A stretch of DNA of 64,000 nucleotides from Ruminococcus sp. (lineage in GTDB: Bacteria > Bacillota > Clostridia > Oscillospirales > Ruminococcaceae), in assembly GCF_017464355.1 (NCBI RefSeq), contig NZ_JAFUAG010000014.1, forward strand, positions 1 through 64,000, read 5' to 3'. The notes under the pieces are model-generated. The model was not told the origin of the DNA. It made no database searches and saw only the letters and a program-made list of their open reading frames with translations. Shown one piece after another: positions 6,404 to 15,020 of the stretch (its first letter is position 1; each line of letters starts with the position of its first letter). The translations under genes were made by a program, and so were the position numbers.

Positions 6404-8518
6404 ATGTTTGAGAACGCAAGAACTTTTGAGACCACCTACGCAGGCAGACCTGTAGTAGTCGAAACAGGCAAGACCTGCGGGCTTTCCAACGGCTCCTGCT
6501 GGGTAAGATACGGCGAGACCGTTGTTATGGCGAACGTTACCGCTTCCAAGAAGCCCCGTGAGGGCGTGGATTTCTTCCCGCTTTCCGTTGACTTCGAGGA
6601 GAAGATGTACTCTGTGGGCAGGATACCCGGCTCTTTCACCAAGCGTGAGGGCAAGGCCAGCGACAAGGCTATACTGACTTCCAGATGTGTTGACAGACCT
6701 ATCAGACCTCTGTTCCCCAAGGACATGAGAAACGATGTTACCGTTGTTATGACAGTTCTGTCCGTTGACCCCGATAATTCTCCCGAGATAACTGGCATGA
6801 TCGCAGCGGCTATCGCTATATCCATTTCCGATATCCCCTGGAACGGCCCTGTGGCTTCCATAAACGTAGGCTACGTTGACGGTGAGCTGGTGCTGAACCC
6901 CACACTGGAGCAGAGAGCCAAGAACAAGCTGAACCTGACAGTTGCAGGCTCTGCCGAGAAGATAGTTATGATCGAGGCAGGCGCTGATGAGATACCCGAT
7001 GATCTCATGCTCAAGGCTATAGAAACAGGCCACGAGGAGATCAAGAAGATGGTAGAGTTCATCAAGGGCATTCAGGCTGAGATAGGCAAGCCCAAGTTTG
7101 AATTTGAGTCCATGGAAGTTGACCACGACCTCTTCGATGAGATCGAGGCTATGGTAGGCGAGGACGTAAAGAAGGCTCTCGATACCGATGACAAGAATGT
7201 AAGAGATGCAAGAATGCAGCCTATATATGACGCTGTTCACGAGAAGTATGACGAGCAGTATCCCGACCAGGGCGCTATGCTGGAGGAAGTCCTCTATAAG
7301 CTGCAGAAGAAGATAGTAAGAAACTGGCTGTACGAAGGCAAGCGTGTTGACGGCAGAGGTATCGACGAGATAAGACCTCTGGCTGCCGAGGTAGGCGTTC
7401 TGCCCAGGGTACACGGCTCAGGTATATTCACCCGAGGCCAGACCCAGGTAATGACAGTCTGCACACTGGGCCCTGTATCCGATGCACAGAAGCTCGACGG
7501 TCTTGATGAGGAGACCAGCAAGAGATATATGCACCAGTACAACTTCCCCAGCTACTCTGTAGGCGAGACAAGACCTTCAAGAGGCCCCGGAAGACGTGAG
7601 ATAGGCCACGGCGCACTGGCTGAGAGGGCACTGGTACCCGTGCTGCCCAGCGTTGATGAGTTCCCCTACGCTATCAGATGCGTATCTGAGGTGCTTTCTT
7701 CCAACGGTTCTACTTCCCAAGGCTCTATCTGCGGCTCTACACTGGCTCTTATGGACGCAGGCGTGCCTATCAAGGAACCTGTTGCAGGTATCTCCTGCGG
7801 CCTGATAACCAAGGAAGACGGCAGCTGGATGACTATGGTAGATATCCAGGGCCTGGAAGATTTCTACGGCGATATGGACTTCAAGGTAGGCGGCACCAAG
7901 AACGGTATCACCGCTATACAGGTGGATATCAAGGTAGACGGTCTGACTATGGATATCATAGCGAGCGCTTTCGAGAAGACCAGAAAAGCAAGAATGTACA
8001 TTCTTGATGAGATAATGCTCAAGGCTATCCCCGAGGTAAGACCCGAGGTAAGCAAGTGGGCTCCCAAGATGCTTTCCACCAAGGTGCCTGTAGACAAGAT
8101 AAGAGAAGTCATCGGTTCAGGCGGAAAGGTCATCCAGAAGATCAGCGCCGAGTGCGATGTCAAGATCGATATCAACGAAGACGGCAGCGTATTCGTTTCG
8201 GGTCTGGACAAGGAGAAGGCGCAGGCTGCTATCAATATCATCAATACTATCGCCAACGATCCCGAGATCGGTTCTATCTACAAGGGCAAGGTCGTTCGTA
8301 TCATGAACTTCGGTGCGTTTGTTGAGATAGCTCCCGGTAAGGACGGTCTGGTACACATCTCCAAGCTGGATAAGCAGAGAGTTGAAAAGGTAGAGGACGT
8401 TGTTTCCATAGGCGACGAGATAGTTGTCAAGGTAATGGAGATAGACGACCAGGGCAGGATCAACCTGTCCCGTAAGGACGCTCTGGCTGATCTCGCCAAG
8501 AGAAATGCAAACAAGTAA
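6404..8518 (+). CDS. pnp: Polyribonucleotide nucleotidyltransferase (PNPase)
   Basis: A 704-residue trimeric 3'-5' phosphorolytic exoribonuclease that degrades mRNA to nucleoside diphosphates. Domain order is complete: a first RNase PH domain (about 10-145), a helical linker, a second RNase PH domain (about 310-540, with FPSYSVGETRPSRGPGRREI), a KH domain (IREVIGSGGKVIQKI, about 565) and an S1 domain (GKVVRIMNFGAFVEIAPGKD, about 630-695). The length matches the family norm of about 700. The ribosome site AGGAGG lies 9 bp before the ATG. It follows rpsO and probably shares its promoter in part. Confidence 0.97.
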   Translation: MFENARTFETTYAGRPVVVETGKTCGLSNGSCWVRYGETVVMANVTASKKPREGVDFFPLSVDFEEKMYSVGRIPGSFTKREGKASDKAILTSRCVDRPIRPLFPKDMRNDVTVVMTVLSVDPDNSPEITGMIAAAIAISISDIPWNGPVASINVGYVDGELVLNPTLEQRAKNKLNLTVAGSAEKIVMIEAGADEIPDDLMLKAIETGHEEIKKMVEFIKGIQAEIGKPKFEFESMEVDHDLFDEIEAMVGEDVKKALDTDDKNVRDARMQPIYDAVHEKYDEQYPDQGAMLEEVLYKLQKKIVRNWLYEGKRVDGRGIDEIRPLAAEVGVLPRVHGSGIFTRGQTQVMTVCTLGPVSDAQKLDGLDEETSKRYMHQYNFPSYSVGETRPSRGPGRREIGHGALAERALVPVLPSVDEFPYAIRCVSEVLSSNGSTSQGSICGSTLALMDAGVPIKEPVAGISCGLITKEDGSWMTMVDIQGLEDFYGDMDFKVGGTKNGITAIQVDIKVDGLTMDIIASAFEKTRKARMYILDEIMLKAIPEVRPEVSKWAPKMLSTKVPVDKIREVIGSGGKVIQKISAECDVKIDINEDGSVFVSGLDKEKAQAAINIINTIANDPEIGSIYKGKVVRIMNFGAFVEIAPGKDGLVHISKLDKQRVEKVEDVVSIGDEIVVKVMEIDDQGRINLSRKDALADLAKRNANK

Positions 8519-8551
8519 ATCATAGTTACATGAAGTAACTATTCAGCGGGG

Positions 8552-8596
8552 TATGCAGGACGTGTCTGTTATGGTAAAACAGGTGTGCCCTGCATA
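8552..8596 (+). other. Structured stretch downstream of pnp
   Basis: TATGCAGG (8552-8559) pairs exactly with CCTGCATA (8589-8596), with an inner CTGTT/AACAG pairing. It has no T tract. It lies in the 270-bp gap between pnp and the zinc-ribbon genes, in which I found no convincing promoter or gene. Confidence 0.4.
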
Positions 8597-8788
8597 GCTG
8601 TATACGGCTGAACACACGGTCATTATGGGGAGAGAAAATGCTGTACCGAAGTTTTTTCGGGGCAGCGGAGGGTGTGTTCGGACGAGGGAAAATAATAAAG
8701 TCGGGGCTGCCCGCAGACAGGGTGTCTTCAAAAGAAAAAAAGAAGAACGGGCGGCAGTGGTAAAAATTATTTAAAGGAGTAACAGAAT

Positions 8789-9619
8789 ATGAATTGTCCA
8801 ATGTGCGGTTCGCCCTTAGGCGACAGCGATCTGATGTGCAATGCCTGCGGCACAAAGCGCAGCGAAATGGGTCCTGCTTTCAACAATGCAGGCGGTGCAG
8901 CAAACAGCTACGGAAGCAGCGGAAATTACGGCAATACCAATAACTACGGAAATTACGGCAATACCAATAATTACGGTAATACCAATAACTACGGCAATTA
9001 CGGCAATACAAACAACTACGGGAACAGCTTCGGGCGGCAGAACAGCTTCGGAGGAGGGGCAGGCACCCGTGAGGCACAGAGAGCCCACAGAGTAGCTTCT
9101 TCCCTCTCTACAAGGACCATGATCAGGCTCATAGCTTTGCTGGTGGTGATAGTTGTCGCTATCTTCGGCAAGATAAACAGCAGACCTGTTACCAAGGATT
9201 TCGGCGATTTTACAGCAACTGTACCAAGCTCCCTGAAAGAAGATAATGACGACCTGTTCAACGATAACGACGGTGTTGACAGCGGCTGTTATCGCTGCTC
9301 GGATTACTATTTCGCATATATCAAGTATGATATAAGCGAGGCGCTGGAGGGCTCAACAGGTGACAGCCTTGAAAAACTGTTTGTTTCCACCATGGACACA
9401 AGCCTCAGCACGGGCCTTGACAACTACCATAAGGACCTGCTTATGGATAATATGCTCAGGTTCAATTTCAGGGAAGACGGCGAGAAGTACCATGCGATCA
9501 TCAAGGGTGAGGTACACGGCAAGGCAATGTATATGCTGGTCACATACTGCACCGACAAGAACGCAAACAGCAAGCGTACCAAAATGGCCAAAATGCTCGA
9601 CACCATAAAGTTCAAGTAA
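8789..9619 (+). CDS. Zinc-ribbon membrane protein with NYGNT repeats (paralogue 1 of 3)
   Basis: A 276-residue protein of unknown role. Residues 1-25 form a zinc ribbon with Cys at 3, 6, 17 and 20. A low-complexity stretch rich in Asn, Tyr and Gly follows (about 30-85), built on NYGNT and NYGNYGNT units. A single transmembrane helix (IRLIALLVVIVVAIFGKI) lies at about 108-126. The remaining about 150 residues, probably outside the membrane, share with the next two genes an FxAYIKYD-like motif and a similar C-terminal end (KMAKMLDTIKFK). The ribosome site is AAAGGAG. Two paralogues follow directly, so this is a small operon of one protein family. No enzyme motif was recognised. Confidence 0.8.
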   Translation: MNCPMCGSPLGDSDLMCNACGTKRSEMGPAFNNAGGAANSYGSSGNYGNTNNYGNYGNTNNYGNTNNYGNYGNTNNYGNSFGRQNSFGGGAGTREAQRAHRVASSLSTRTMIRLIALLVVIVVAIFGKINSRPVTKDFGDFTATVPSSLKEDNDDLFNDNDGVDSGCYRCSDYYFAYIKYDISEALEGSTGDSLEKLFVSTMDTSLSTGLDNYHKDLLMDNMLRFNFREDGEKYHAIIKGEVHGKAMYMLVTYCTDKNANSKRTKMAKMLDTIKFK

Positions 9620-9631
9620 GGGGGTGCTGAT

Positions 9632-10402
9632 ATGAATTGTCCTATATGCGGCACACCTCTTGGGGACGGTGATATGATGTGCAAAAACTGCGGCACAAAG
9701 CGCAGTGAGATGGGTGCAGCCTACAACAACCCCGCACCCTCGGGCAGCAGGTACGGCGGAAATTACGGCGGCTATGGCAGCAACGGCGGCTACGGCGGCA
9801 ACGGTTACGGAAACAACGGCAGTTACGGCAATATGGGCATGGGACAGAGCGCCTCGCCTGTATACCACAAAAACTCAGGCATTGGCGGAAAGCTCATCGG
9901 TCTGATCGTGGTGATAGTCATGGTGCTGATAGGCGGCGTGATATATTATGTAAGGAACAATACCCCCGTTACCCAGAAGGTCGGCGACATCACAGTGATT
10001 TTCCCCCAGCCCCTGAAAAAGGGCACCGACAGAGTGTTTGCCCTGACAGATGCCGACGGCGGAGAGTTCTACCACAACAACAAGCTGGCTTTTGCCTATA
10101 TGAAATTCGACCTGGAAGACCTTGGTATGTCAAGCTCGGATATCTCGGGCTTTGAAAGCGCTTTCATGACAGAGATGCACGAACAGTTCGAGCATGACCT
10201 GAAAGGCTACCAGCGAAAGGACCAGTTAGGCGAGCATCTTAGGTTCTATTTTACCAACGAGGGCACTAAGTTTTTCGCGGATATGAAGCTGGAGAACCAT
10301 GACGAAAGCCTGTATATGTACATAACCTACTGCAGGGCTTCGGACGAGGGCAAGTATATAACAAAGATGAGAAAGATGTTCGACTCGATAAAATATAACT
10401 AG
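9632..10402 (+). CDS. Zinc-ribbon membrane protein with glycine-rich linker (paralogue 2 of 3)
   Basis: A 256-residue paralogue of the preceding gene, starting 12 bp after its stop with a GGGGGTG ribosome site. The zinc ribbon has the same spacing (Cys 3, 6, 17, 20), followed by the identical CGTKRSEMG turn. The linker (about 35-75) is rich in Gly, Tyr and Asn (GGYGSNGG, YGNNGSYG). One membrane helix (KLIGLIVVIVMVLIGGVIYYV) lies at about 88-109, then an extracytoplasmic domain with FAYMKFDLED and an end like KMRKMFDSIKYN. The near-identical first 28 residues suggest recent duplication or gene conversion, while the C-terminal domains have diverged. Function unknown. Confidence 0.8.
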   Translation: MNCPICGTPLGDGDMMCKNCGTKRSEMGAAYNNPAPSGSRYGGNYGGYGSNGGYGGNGYGNNGSYGNMGMGQSASPVYHKNSGIGGKLIGLIVVIVMVLIGGVIYYVRNNTPVTQKVGDITVIFPQPLKKGTDRVFALTDADGGEFYHNNKLAFAYMKFDLEDLGMSSSDISGFESAFMTEMHEQFEHDLKGYQRKDQLGEHLRFYFTNEGTKFFADMKLENHDESLYMYITYCRASDEGKYITKMRKMFDSIKYN

Positions 10403-10440
10403 AGCATTTTTGCGTTAAACGAACAGACAGGAGGATAAGG

Positions 10441-11214
10441 ATGATCTGCAAAACGTGTGGACAGGAACTGCAGGAGGGCGCAAAGGCCTGCGGCAACTGC
10501 GGTATGACCCTGGCGGAAATGGGGATCTTTGAGAAAAAAGAGATACCCGGCAATATCAGCGATTTTGAAAAGCGGGCACAGCGCTTCGGCGGTGTAACGG
10601 TCAAGGAGAAAAAGGCCAGTGCTTTCTCGAATGTTGACCCGAAGATAGTCAGCATAGTGCTGCCGCTGATATTTATACTGATATTTATTGTAGGCTATGT
10701 CATCGTGTCCAGCAAGAAGATAACCGCTGATATGGTGGATTATTCCGTGGTACTGCCTGCAACTCTGAAAAAGGTCGATGATAGATCTTTTGAAGTAATG
10801 GATTCGTTCAGCTGTGAGTCTTATGCCAACAATACTATGGAGTTCACCTGTGTCAAGTACGATGCGAGCGAACTGCTGCCCGATCTACAGCTTATGCCCA
10901 CAGATGACGATATCGAAGCTATGAATCGTTATTATTCAGCCCAGAACGAACTGCTGACACTTGATGACAGCTTCACCGATGAACTTGATGAGACCTTTGC
11001 GGAGGATCTGAAAAAGTACAAGTGCATAAAACATGAAGGCAACCAGCTGGAATTTACTTACAGCGACGGCGCAATGGCAGATAACTATGTTTGGGTGCGT
11101 GTGATAGTCAAGGACGAGACCATATACCAGTTCAGCCTGCTTTGCTCGGAGGATTACAAGGATAAGTACAGAAGTAAATTTGACGAGATATACAGATCCA
11201 TACAATTTAAGTGA
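10441..11214 (+). CDS. Zinc-ribbon membrane protein (paralogue 3 of 3)
   Basis: A 257-residue, more distant third paralogue. It keeps the zinc ribbon spacing (Cys 3, 6, 17, 20; MICKTCGQEL, ACGNCG) and the MTLAEMG turn, but the Gly/Asn repeat is replaced by a short charged linker. A single membrane helix (IVSIVLPLIFILIFIVGYVI) at about 64-85 leads to the C-terminal domain with FTCVKYDASE and the end KFDEIYRSIQFK, matching the ends of the other two. GGAGGATAAGG lies before the ATG. A strong terminator follows directly, closing the three-gene unit. Function not recognised. Confidence 0.78.
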   Translation: MICKTCGQELQEGAKACGNCGMTLAEMGIFEKKEIPGNISDFEKRAQRFGGVTVKEKKASAFSNVDPKIVSIVLPLIFILIFIVGYVIVSSKKITADMVDYSVVLPATLKKVDDRSFEVMDSFSCESYANNTMEFTCVKYDASELLPDLQLMPTDDDIEAMNRYYSAQNELLTLDDSFTDELDETFAEDLKKYKCIKHEGNQLEFTYSDGAMADNYVWVRVIVKDETIYQFSLLCSEDYKDKYRSKFDEIYRSIQFK

Positions 11215-11219
11215 TGACA

Positions 11220-11252
11220 CCCCCGATACCCGAAAAATGCGGGTGTCGGGGG
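11220..11252 (+). terminator. Terminator of the zinc-ribbon cluster
   Basis: A 13-bp GC-rich stem (CCCCCGATACCCG with CGGGTGTCGGGGG), then AACATTTTT. Confidence 0.85.
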
Positions 11253-11296
11253 AACATTTTTGACCCCGCCGCATATGATACAGCGGGGGTGATACT

Positions 11297-11647
11297 GTGG
11301 CGGCAGCAGTGATAGTCATGGTGCTGGTGCTTTTGTCTACGGCGGCGGCGCTGGGGGCAGGGGCAGTTCTGCGGAAGAAGCCTTGCTGCGGCGGGGCAGT
11401 TGCTGTGGAGGATAAGGGCAGCGAGGAATTTAAAGAGAATGTCATCTCGCTTATGCGGGAGGAAGAAGCGGGCGGCGGCAGAAAAGTCGTCATAATAGGC
11501 GGAGATAAGGGCTTTTCTGCCCAGGCGCTGTGGCTTGAAAAAAGCTTTGATGGAATAAGACTTGTGAAGAAAGAAATGCCTGCGGGGCAGATATTTGCAG
11601 GGGAGGACGAAGATGAACCAACTGGAACGGATAGAGGGCGAAGTTGA
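11297..11647 (+). CDS. Small membrane-anchored protein of unknown function
   Basis: A 116-residue ORF with a GTG start and GGGGG 7 bp upstream. Residues about 2-24 form a hydrophobic helix (VIVMVLVLLSTAAALGAGAVL), then RKKPCCGG and a soluble part with KVVIIGGDKG. It overlaps the start of recD2 by 35 bp in another frame. The ribosome site, hydrophobic start and position directly after a terminator favour a real gene translated together with recD2, but I recognise no family and the overlap leaves some doubt. Confidence 0.5.
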   Translation: MAAAVIVMVLVLLSTAAALGAGAVLRKKPCCGGAVAVEDKGSEEFKENVISLMREEEAGGGRKVVIIGGDKGFSAQALWLEKSFDGIRLVKKEMPAGQIFAGEDEDEPTGTDRGRS

Positions 11648-13862
11648 CAGAGTAAAATTCAAGAACGACGACGGAAGCTTCTGCGTGATATATGTAAAGA
11701 CCGAGGAAGACCTGGTATGCGCAGTGGGGGCGCTGGGCAACGTTGAAGAGGGCGAGATGGTCATACTGACAGGGGAGTACCAGCAGAATGACATCTACGG
11801 CAAGCAGCTGCGGGTTAAGATGTTCGAGCGGAGCCTGCCCACTACCGAGGCCGCCATACTGCGCTATCTTTCCAGCGGCGCACTGGAATCGGTGAAGCCC
11901 CTCATAGCCAAGCGGCTGGTGACTGAGTTCGGGGATAAGACCCTGGAAGTCATCGAGAATGAGCCCAACAAGCTCCTGGAAATAAAAGGCATGGATCAGA
12001 AAAGAGTTGACGCTATCAGGGAGGATTTCAAGAAGACCTTTGCGGCCAGAACGCTCATGGTCTACATGAGCAAGAACGAGGTGCCGACCAAGTATACTGT
12101 CCGCGCCTGGAAAAAACTGGGCGACTATGCGGAGGAAGAGATCAAAAAGGATCCCTACATCATGTGCAGCGACGGAATTGATCTGCCCTTTAAAAAGGCC
12201 GATGAGATAGCGGAAAACGAGGATATCCCCCGTGACAGCGAGCAGCGCGTGCGGGCCGGCATAAGGTTCGCACTTCGGCAGGTAGCCCGAGAATACGGCC
12301 ACACCTGTATCGCCATGGAGGCGCTTAAGCAGGACGTTCTGCAGCTGCTGGAGATAGAGGGCGAGCTGTTCGACAAGGTGAAAATGGTTTCCCTGAGAGA
12401 GCAGGATATTTACGAAATTAAGATAAATGACGAAAGTTTCGTAATGCTGAATACCTACTACAAGGCGGAGGAATATATTTCCAGAAGGCTTGAGGTCATG
12501 AAGTCCATAGCCTATGACAACAAGATCGACTACTCTTCTATCATCGACCTTGAGCAGCAGCAGACAGGTATCGAGTATGCCGAGTTGCAGCGAAAAGCCA
12601 TAAATCTCGCCCTTTCAGAGGGCTTTCTCGTGCTGACAGGCGGCCCCGGTACAGGCAAGACCACTACCCTGAATGCCATAATTTCCCTGTACGAACAGCA
12701 GGGTCTGGACGTGATGATAGCCGCCCCCACAGGCCGTGCGGCCAAGAGGATCTCCGACCTGACAGGCTGCGAAGCGAAAACGATTCACCGAATGCTGGAG
12801 GTAATGCCCTCAGACGGTGACGAAATGGTTTTCGTACATGACGAAGATGACCTGCTGGAATGCGACGTCATGGTGGTCGATGAGATGTCCATGGTGGACA
12901 GCGTGCTGTTTGAGGCGCTGCTGCGGGCGCTCAGCGTGACCTGCAAGCTAGTCCTGGTAGGGGATAGCGACCAGCTGCCCCCTGTAGGCCCGGGGAACGT
13001 CCTGCAGGACATAATCGACAGCGGGGTGATGTCGGTAGTCCGCCTGACAGAGGTGTTCAGGCAGGCGCAGCAGTCTGATATCGTCATGAATGCCCACAGG
13101 ATAGTGGCGGGGAAAATGATAGATATCAAAAAGCGCGATAACGATTTCGTTTATATGTTCCGCCAGACACCCGAGGATATCTACGACACCCTGGTGGAGC
13201 TGTGCAGCGAACGTCTGCCAAACAAGTACGGTTTTTCACCCATAAAGGACATTCAGGTGCTTTCGCCCACCAAGCAAGGGCGCATAGGTACGCCCGAATT
13301 GAACAAACTTTTGCAGAGCAGCCTGAACAAAGCGAAAGCGAATAAGAAAGAGCTGAAAACGGTCTACAACATCTACCGCGAGGGCGACAAGGTAATGCAG
13401 ACACGAAACAATTACGAAATTAGCTGGACTAAGACCGAGCCGAACGGCAAGGAAGAACTGGGAAAGGGCGTATTTAATGGGGATATCGGCATCGTGAGGT
13501 CGGTGAACACCACTCTGAAAACGGTTTCGATAGATTTTGAGGGACGCATAGCCGAGTACCACGGCGAAATGCTCGATGACCTGGAACTGGCCTATGCCGT
13601 TACCGTACATAAAAGCCAGGGCTCAGAGTATGATGCTGTTATACTCACACTATATGAGGGTATGGACAACCTCTACTACCGCAACTTGTTGTATACGGCG
13701 GTGACAAGGGCGAAAAAGCTGCTGGTAATACTTGGTACAGCGAAGCGGGTGGCTTTCATGATAATGAACAACGGGAAGAACCGCCGCTTCACCGCGCTGG
13801 GCACAATGCTCAGGCAAAGCGCTTACCAGAGCGAACTGGAAAGCGCCGAAAACGACGAATAA
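11613..13862 (+). CDS. recD2: RecD2-like ATP-dependent DNA helicase
   Basis: A 749-residue superfamily 1B helicase, 5'-3', of the RecD2 type found in bacteria without RecBC. The start ATG at 11613 has GGGGAGGA upstream. An N-terminal OB-like region (EGEVDRVKFKNDDGSFCVIYV) and helix-hairpin-helix segments (LLEIKGMDQKRVDAI) come first. Walker A GGPGTGKTTTL is at about residue 347, followed by APTGRAAKRI, the DEMSM motif II and GDSDQLPPVGPGN. The C-terminal SF1 motif YAVTVHKSQGSEYDAVI and YTAVTRAKKLL are intact. It probably acts in DNA repair or replication-fork processing. Confidence 0.93.
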   Translation: MNQLERIEGEVDRVKFKNDDGSFCVIYVKTEEDLVCAVGALGNVEEGEMVILTGEYQQNDIYGKQLRVKMFERSLPTTEAAILRYLSSGALESVKPLIAKRLVTEFGDKTLEVIENEPNKLLEIKGMDQKRVDAIREDFKKTFAARTLMVYMSKNEVPTKYTVRAWKKLGDYAEEEIKKDPYIMCSDGIDLPFKKADEIAENEDIPRDSEQRVRAGIRFALRQVAREYGHTCIAMEALKQDVLQLLEIEGELFDKVKMVSLREQDIYEIKINDESFVMLNTYYKAEEYISRRLEVMKSIAYDNKIDYSSIIDLEQQQTGIEYAELQRKAINLALSEGFLVLTGGPGTGKTTTLNAIISLYEQQGLDVMIAAPTGRAAKRISDLTGCEAKTIHRMLEVMPSDGDEMVFVHDEDDLLECDVMVVDEMSMVDSVLFEALLRALSVTCKLVLVGDSDQLPPVGPGNVLQDIIDSGVMSVVRLTEVFRQAQQSDIVMNAHRIVAGKMIDIKKRDNDFVYMFRQTPEDIYDTLVELCSERLPNKYGFSPIKDIQVLSPTKQGRIGTPELNKLLQSSLNKAKANKKELKTVYNIYREGDKVMQTRNNYEISWTKTEPNGKEELGKGVFNGDIGIVRSVNTTLKTVSIDFEGRIAEYHGEMLDDLELAYAVTVHKSQGSEYDAVILTLYEGMDNLYYRNLLYTAVTRAKKLLVILGTAKRVAFMIMNNGKNRRFTALGTMLRQSAYQSELESAENDE

Positions 13863-13925
13863 CAGTGTAAAACGTTTTCGATGAAAAAAGCAAGGGATAG
13901 TGCGTAAATACGAGGAGGGAAAGCT

Positions 13926-14975
13926 ATGCCATTTAACATTATACGGGCTGACATCACAAAAGTTTCGGCCGACGCGATAATCAATGCGGCCAACGAGTCA
14001 CTGCTGGGCGGCGGGGGTGTTGACGGCGCCATACATCGGGCGGCAGGCCCCGGACTCCTGGAAGAGTGCAGGACTCTCGGCGGCTGTAGAACGGGCGAAG
14101 CCAAGGCGACAAAGGGTTATAATTTGGATAGTAAATTTGTGATACACACCGTCGGCCCCATATGGCGGGGCGGCCGTAACGGCGAAGAATCGCTGCTTCG
14201 CAGCTGTTACCGCAACTCGTTTGAACTGGCAGTAAAGCTTGGCTGTGAGAGCGTAGCTTTCCCGCTGATCTCGGCAGGGGTCTATGGCTATCCTCTAAGG
14301 GAGGCTATCAGCATAGCCACCGATGAAGCGAAAAAGTTTCTGAACGAAAACGATATCGAAATAACTATGGTGGTCTTCGACAGGAGCAGCTTTGACATAA
14401 GCGCTGAGCGTTTCACGGATATCCGCAGATACATCGACGACGCCTACGCAGAGGAGCAAAAGCGTGCAGACGGCCGAAGAACGGCCTTTTCCAACAGGGC
14501 GGCAGCTGCTGCGCCTTCTGCCTTGCGCCGTGAAAACAAGCTTTTTGCAGGAAGACTGAAAGCTTCCGAAAGTGTTTGTATGTCTGAAAACGTTTGCGAT
14601 GATCTGTCCGCAGCCGATATGTTTGCTGAGCGTGACGAGTCATTCTCACAGGCGCTGCTGCGTATGATAGATGAGCGCGGCATGACCGACGCCCAGACCT
14701 ACAAGCTTGCCAACATCGACCGCAAGCTTTTCTCGAAAATACGCGGTGATACGCACTATAAGCCCAAAAAGCAGACGGCTGTGGCCTTTGCTGTGGCGCT
14801 GAAACTTGACCTGCCTGAAACGGAAAAATTCCTGGCCAAAGCAGGTTATGCACTGTCCAATTCTTTGGACTTTGACCTTATAATCAAGTATCATATCGCC
14901 CACGGCATTTACGATATTTTCGTAATTAACGAGGCTTTGTTCAGATTTGACCAGACTTTGCTGGGACAAAACTAA
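13926..14975 (+). CDS. Macro domain protein with a C-terminal helical (HTH-like) domain
   Basis: A 349-residue protein. Residues 1 to about 170 are a macro domain, which binds ADP-ribose or removes it or its O-acetyl form: [20 protein letters not shown], the HTVGP strand and SAGVYGYP are all present. A variable linker (about 175-235) joins a C-terminal domain of about 115 residues ([45 protein letters not shown]) that looks like a helix-turn-helix fold related to Cro/C1 proteins. I recall this C-terminal domain alone or fused in other clostridial proteins. A DNA-binding ADP-ribose sensor is possible but unproven. It follows recD2 by 63 bp. Confidence 0.8.
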   Translation: MPFNIIRADITKVSADAIINAANESLLGGGGVDGAIHRAAGPGLLEECRTLGGCRTGEAKATKGYNLDSKFVIHTVGPIWRGGRNGEESLLRSCYRNSFELAVKLGCESVAFPLISAGVYGYPLREAISIATDEAKKFLNENDIEITMVVFDRSSFDISAERFTDIRRYIDDAYAEEQKRADGRRTAFSNRAAAAAPSALRRENKLFAGRLKASESVCMSENVCDDLSAADMFAERDESFSQALLRMIDERGMTDAQTYKLANIDRKLFSKIRGDTHYKPKKQTAVAFAVALKLDLPETEKFLAKAGYALSNSLDFDLIIKYHIAHGIYDIFVINEALFRFDQTLLGQN

Positions 14976-14981
14976 AAATAT

Positions 14982-15013
14982 TCCCCTTTGCTATTTCTTC
15001 TGCAAAGGGGAAC
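14982..15013. terminator. Bidirectional terminator between macro gene and GH127
   Basis: An 11-bp perfect stem TTCCCCTTTGC / GCAAAGGGGAA. On the minus strand it is followed by TATTTTTAG, serving GH127. On the plus strand it closes the macro gene. Confidence 0.8.
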
Positions 15014-15020
15014 TGTTCGT

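Noticed and set aside
6170-7414. 414-codon minus-strand ORF opposite rpsO and pnp
   Set aside because: It lies fully antisense to two certain genes, has no ribosome site and no recognisable domain; it arises from codon bias in pnp.
8526-8855. 109-codon minus-strand ORF in the gap after pnp
   Set aside because: Cys/Phe/Arg-rich composition, no ribosome site, and it runs into the start of the first zinc-ribbon gene.
8920-9035. Short tandem DNA repeats considered as a CRISPR array
   Set aside because: They are in-frame codon repeats of a low-complexity protein linker, without spacers or cas genes.
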